Positions 60,801-64,000 of a stretch of DNA of 64,000 nt are shown here, in pieces. The DNA comes from Mucilaginibacter aurantiaciroseus (GTDB lineage Bacteria > Bacteroidota > Bacteroidia > Sphingobacteriales > Sphingobacteriaceae): contig NZ_JAMXOF010000002.1 of assembly GCF_024055595.1 (NCBI RefSeq), positions 682,001 through 746,000 of the forward strand. The letters are read 5' to 3'. The notes below the pieces were generated by a model, which searched no databases, was not told the origin of the DNA, and saw nothing but the letters and a program-made list of their open reading frames with translations. The position numbers and the translations under genes were made by a program. Positions within the stretch are counted from its first letter, which is position 1; each line of letters begins with the position of its first letter.

Positions 60801-61528
60801 TTAATACCGGTATAAATCGAACAGATACCAAACGCCAAAGGGCGCTGTTTGGTATTTTTAAAGCCTGCTTTTTTCATCAGCGTGGTAAACGCCTCACCAT
60901 CCGGGAAAGCTGCTACAGATTCGGGCAGGTAAGTGTATGCCCTCGCGTCTTTAGAAAATAGCTTGCCAATACCGGGCGTTACGTAATTAAAGTAAAAAGC
61001 GTAAAGCTGTTTTATGGGGAAGTCTTTTGGTTTAGAAAACTCCAGTACCACTGCCTTGCCACCCGGTTTTAACACCCGGTGAATATCGGCCAGTCCGGTC
61101 TCTAAATTCTCGAAATTGCGTACACCATAAGCTACAGTAACCGCGTCAAATTCATCAGCCTCAAAAGGTAAATTTTCCGAATCGCCAAGCTTAACTTCAA
61201 ACTTATCGCTTAAGCCGCGTTTGGCAATTTTTTGGTCGGCAATGTCCAGCATGCCACGAGAGATATCCACACCAATTATTTTCTTTGGTTTCAGGATCTT
61301 CAGGGCCTCAAAAGCGAAATCGCCGGTGCCGGTAGCCACGTCCAGTATCAATTGGGGCTTGTCGTTCTTCAACTCGTTGATCGCCATTTTACGCCAGATA
61401 ATATCGATCCCCAGCGACAAAAAATGGTTCAAAAAATCGTAAGTTTTAGAGATGTTGTTAAACATATCGGCCACCTGCTCTTTTTTGGTGCCCTGCTGGT
61501 TTTGGTATGGTTTTACAGTTTTGCTCAT
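60797..61528 (-). CDS. ubiE: Demethylmenaquinone/ubiquinone methyltransferase
   Basis: This 243-residue SAM-dependent enzyme has motif I LDVATGTGDFAFEALK and the UbiE signatures YDFLNHFLSLGIDIIWRKMA and VTVAYGVRNFENLETGLADI. In this phylum it performs the last methylation of menaquinone. It is full length, first in the operon with porT. Confidence 0.94.
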   Translation of the reverse strand: MSKTVKPYQNQQGTKKEQVADMFNNISKTYDFLNHFLSLGIDIIWRKMAINELKNDKPQLILDVATGTGDFAFEALKILKPKKIIGVDISRGMLDIADQKIAKRGLSDKFEVKLGDSENLPFEADEFDAVTVAYGVRNFENLETGLADIHRVLKPGGKAVVLEFSKPKDFPIKQLYAFYFNYVTPGIGKLFSKDARAYTYLPESVAAFPDGEAFTTLMKKAGFKNTKQRPLAFGICSIYTGIK

Positions 61529-61759
61529 GTGTGTTGCGGCAAAGATAAGTATTGGAGGTGATAGTTAATGGTTCATAGTTGATGGTTCATCATGGATAGT
61601 GAAAATTATGATAATAGGCTTACCCGGCGTTGGTTTAAGCCAACCCCAATCCTAAGTCATACTAATATTTGGGGGGAGATTTGTTCCCGCTATGAACTTT
61701 CAAACAAAAACAATACCTTCACTTTTCAACAAATAACAAAACTAATACACCTCATCATC

Positions 61760-63127
61760 ATGAAAGAAAATCCCGAAGCATCCCGCAGGGGCTTTATAAA
61801 AAAACTGGCTGCCACTGCAGCAACGGTAACCGTGGGCAGCAGTTTACTGGCTGCAGATAAGCACAGCTTTCATTACCTTAAACAAAAGTATAACCAATAC
61901 GGACCTAACGACCAGGTGAACATCGCCCTCATAGGTGCGGGCGGTATGGGTACGCAGGATGCCATTGTTGCTCTACAGGTGCCCGGCGTAAAACTGGTTG
62001 CCGTGTGTGACTTGTACGACGGCCGCCTTAAAGAAGCCAAAACTCGTTGGGGGGCAGATATTTATACCACCAAAATTTATAAAGAGATCCTAAACCGCAA
62101 AGATATAGACGCGGTTATCATAGCCACGCCGGATCATTGGCACCAGCAAATTTCTGTTGACGCCATGCACGCCGGCAAGCACGTGTATTGCGAAAAACCC
62201 ATGGTACATTCCGTTGCCGAAGGCCCTGCGGTGATAAAAGCGCAGAAGGAAACCGGTAAGATCTTCCAGGTGGGTAGCCAGGGCGTATCATCGCTTGGTA
62301 ATGAAAAAGCACACGAATTGTTAAAGAGCGGTGCCATTGGCGAACTTAATTATGCCGAAGGCTTTTGGGCACGCCGCGCACCTGTAGAGGTTTGGCAATA
62401 TCCGATCCCGGAGGATGCATCAACCCAAACAGTTGATTGGGAAACTTATGTTGCCAACACCCAAAAACGAGCGTACGATTCCAAAAGGTTTTTCCGCTGG
62501 AGAAACTATACCGATTATGGTACAGGTATGGCCGGCGACTTGTTCGTGCACCTGTTTAGTAGCCTGCACTTCATCACCGAATCTATGGGGCCTAATAAAA
62601 TTTATGCTTCGGGCGGGTTACGTTACTGGAACGATGGCCGCGAAGTGCCCGATGTTTTATTAGGTACTTTCGATTACGGCAAAACGGTTGCGCACCCGGC
62701 GTTTAACCTATCGTTACGTTGTAATTTTGTGGATGGCACCAGCGGTACTACTTACCTTAAACTGGTAGGCAGCGAGGGTTCTATGGATATTACCTGGGAT
62801 AGTGTTACCCTGAAAAGGAACAAGGTTATTCAGTCGGACGATCCATTTTATATCGAAAAAATGCGCAAAGCGGGCCAAACCGACGCGGGCCGTAAACACA
62901 TTCTGCCTCCCGAAGAAATCATCTACAATGCAGAAAAAGGTTACCTGGGCGGCCCGTACGATCACATGAATAACTGGATCACGGCCATCCGCACCAACGG
63001 CAAAATTACCGAAGATGCCATCTTTGGTTACCGCGCCGCAGCCCCGGCACTTTTATGTAACGACAGCTACTATAAAAACACCCCTATGTTTTGGGATCCG
63101 GAGAAAATGAAGATAGTTAGTAAGTAG
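61760..63127 (+). CDS. Tat-exported Gfo/Idh/MocA-family oxidoreductase
   Basis: The 455-residue protein starts at ATG 61760; an upstream frame lacks a signal. It has a twin-arginine signal (SRRGFIKKLAATAATVTVGS) and the NAD-binding loop Gly59-x-Gly61-Gly62-x-Gly64 (ALIGAGGMGTQDA). The EKP motif is in HVYCEKPMV, and a His-rich segment (TPDHWHQQ) is present. Such enzymes oxidise or epimerise sugars in the periplasm. The exact substrate is unknown. It is a single gene with a terminator after it. Confidence 0.9.
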   Translation: MKENPEASRRGFIKKLAATAATVTVGSSLLAADKHSFHYLKQKYNQYGPNDQVNIALIGAGGMGTQDAIVALQVPGVKLVAVCDLYDGRLKEAKTRWGADIYTTKIYKEILNRKDIDAVIIATPDHWHQQISVDAMHAGKHVYCEKPMVHSVAEGPAVIKAQKETGKIFQVGSQGVSSLGNEKAHELLKSGAIGELNYAEGFWARRAPVEVWQYPIPEDASTQTVDWETYVANTQKRAYDSKRFFRWRNYTDYGTGMAGDLFVHLFSSLHFITESMGPNKIYASGGLRYWNDGREVPDVLLGTFDYGKTVAHPAFNLSLRCNFVDGTSGTTYLKLVGSEGSMDITWDSVTLKRNKVIQSDDPFYIEKMRKAGQTDAGRKHILPPEEIIYNAEKGYLGGPYDHMNNWITAIRTNGKITEDAIFGYRAAAPALLCNDSYYKNTPMFWDPEKMKIVSK

Positions 63128-63190
63128 CAAAATCGTAATTGCTTCGTGCCTCGCAATTACGCCCGGAGAGGGGGCTCGTTTAAAACAAAC

Positions 63191-63214
63191 AAAGGCCCCG
63201 ATTTCGGGGCCTTT
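63191..63214. terminator. Bidirectional terminator
   Basis: AAAGGCCCCGA and TCGGGGCCTTT form an 11 bp stem between two converging genes, with A-rich and T-rich flanks. Confidence 0.85.
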
Positions 63215-63219
63215 GCTAT

Positions 63220-64000
63220 TTAATAAAACTTTGGCAACGGGTTTAACCTCGTATCCTGGCGTTGGTGCCAATAGGGGTAAATGGGGTCGCGGTCGCTGGC
63301 TGTGTCCAGTTTTTTAATTTGATCGGTGGTAAGGTTCCACCCAACGGCGGCAAGGTTTTGTTTTAACTGCTCCTCGTTTCGGGCACCAATAACAACATTG
63401 GCAACGGTAGGGCGTTGCAGTAACCAGTTGATGGACACCTGCGCTACCGATTTACCGGTTTCTTCGGCTACTTCGTCCAAAGCCTCTACAATAGTATAAA
63501 GGCGTTCAAAGTCAGTTTCTGGGCCGTGGCTGCCACCCTGACTGCGACGATTATCCTGCGGAATAGGCTGCCCACGACGAAATTTACCACCCAGCTGACC
63601 GGAAGCTAACGGGCTCCAAACAATGGTGCTTACCTTTTGGTCGATACCAAGGGGCATCAGTTCCCACTCAAATTCACGGTCTAATAGCGAATAGTATGCC
63701 TGGTGCCCAACGTATTTTGACCAGCCGTAACGTTCAGAAACCGAAAGTGATTTCATTAAATGCCATCCCGAAAAGTTGGAAGCCGCGATATAACGCACCT
63801 TGCCGCTTCGGATCAGGTCGTCCAATGCGCGCAGGGTTTCTTCAACCGGGGTGTTACCATCAAAGCCGTGCATGTGGTATATGTCAATATGGTCGGTTTT
63901 TAAGCGGCGCAGGCTATCCTCTGCCGATTTCACCAAATGGTAACGTGATGAACCAAAATCGTTTGGGCCATCGCCCATTTTAAAGGTGGCTTTGGTAGAA
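63220..64000 (-). CDS. Aldo/keto reductase, cut by the window edge
   Basis: The 3' 260 residues are present. The start lies past 64000; the frame is open to the edge and reads STKATFKMGDGPND, which includes the catalytic-type Lys of AKRs. IDIYHMHGFD carries the active-site His, and LIRSGKVRYIAASNFSGWHL and GARNEEQLKQNLAAV bind NADP(H) in the known fold. Substrate unknown. Confidence 0.88.
   Translation of the reverse strand, partial: STKATFKMGDGPNDFGSSRYHLVKSAEDSLRRLKTDHIDIYHMHGFDGNTPVEETLRALDDLIRSGKVRYIAASNFSGWHLMKSLSVSERYGWSKYVGHQAYYSLLDREFEWELMPLGIDQKVSTIVWSPLASGQLGGKFRRGQPIPQDNRRSQGGSHGPETDFERLYTIVEALDEVAEETGKSVAQVSINWLLQRPTVANVVIGARNEEQLKQNLAAVGWNLTTDQIKKLDTASDRDPIYPYWHQRQDTRLNPLPKFY

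Overview
The window comes from a Bacteroidota chromosome, most likely Sphingobacteriaceae of the Mucilaginibacter/Pedobacter type. This rests on TAnnTTTG-type -7 promoter boxes, Cys-Lys-Lys-Asp/Glu lipoproteins, PorT next to the menaquinone methyltransferase, GH95/GH53 glycan hydrolases, and protein resemblance. No 16S rRNA gene is present, so the genus is an inference.

Region 1 (1-20 kb) is accessory and decaying. It holds a partial DUF4239 membrane protein and an outer-membrane phospholipase A gene cut by one in-frame TGA. A duplicated lipoprotein locus follows, with one copy destroyed and filled by an IS982-type transposase tail, and then two tandem AraC regulators. Next are a GH95 alpha-L-fucosidase with a divergent LacI regulator and paired operator-like sites, and an orphan caspase/CHAT-like toxin tail (C-run frameshift) with a lipoprotein partner. 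A graveyard of fused gene fragments (mobile-element ATPase, FG-GAP repeat, Gfo/Idh oxidoreductase) precedes an intact GH53 galactanase. Two IS21-type end relics, a complete 1.6 kb IS3 element with an A6G frameshift signal, a small two-helix membrane protein and an AbiEii-type toxin-antitoxin pair complete the region.

Region 2 (20-24.5 kb) holds a secreted protein, an unknown protein, tRNA-Lys(TTT), a BNR/YCF48-like secreted protein with DUF2147, and tRNA-Leu(CAG) and tRNA-Leu(GAG).

Region 3 (24.5-48.95 kb) is a complete tailed-phage structural and lysis cluster, transcribed leftward from a strong promoter at 48915-48946. It encodes small and large terminase, a frameshifted tail-assembly-chaperone-like gene, tail/baseplate proteins, tape measure, ClpP-type protease/scaffold, major capsid protein, tail tube, portal, connector, a collagen-like fiber with an embedded SGNH domain, a separate SGNH esterase, holin, lysozyme and small lysis-end genes. 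Tail genes lie upstream of head genes, which is unusual. Four accessory (moron) genes sit in it: two lipoproteins in reverse orientation and two anchored membrane proteins beside a copied 271 bp tape-measure 5' end. No integrase or replication gene is seen in the window.

Region 4 (49-64 kb) starts with a ChrB-sensor/AraC fusion regulator, the ChrA chromate transporter and a small outer-membrane protein. An Omp85 barrel, a lipoprotein, an RRM protein, a broken histidine kinase and a VIT-family transporter follow. A second phage-like patch (57.2-58.8 kb) has an S24 repressor divergent from small genes. The rest is ordinary chromosome: GNAT acetyltransferase, a carboxypeptidase-regulatory-like protein, PorT, UbiE/MenG, a Tat-exported Gfo/Idh oxidoreductase and an aldo/keto reductase cut by the window end.
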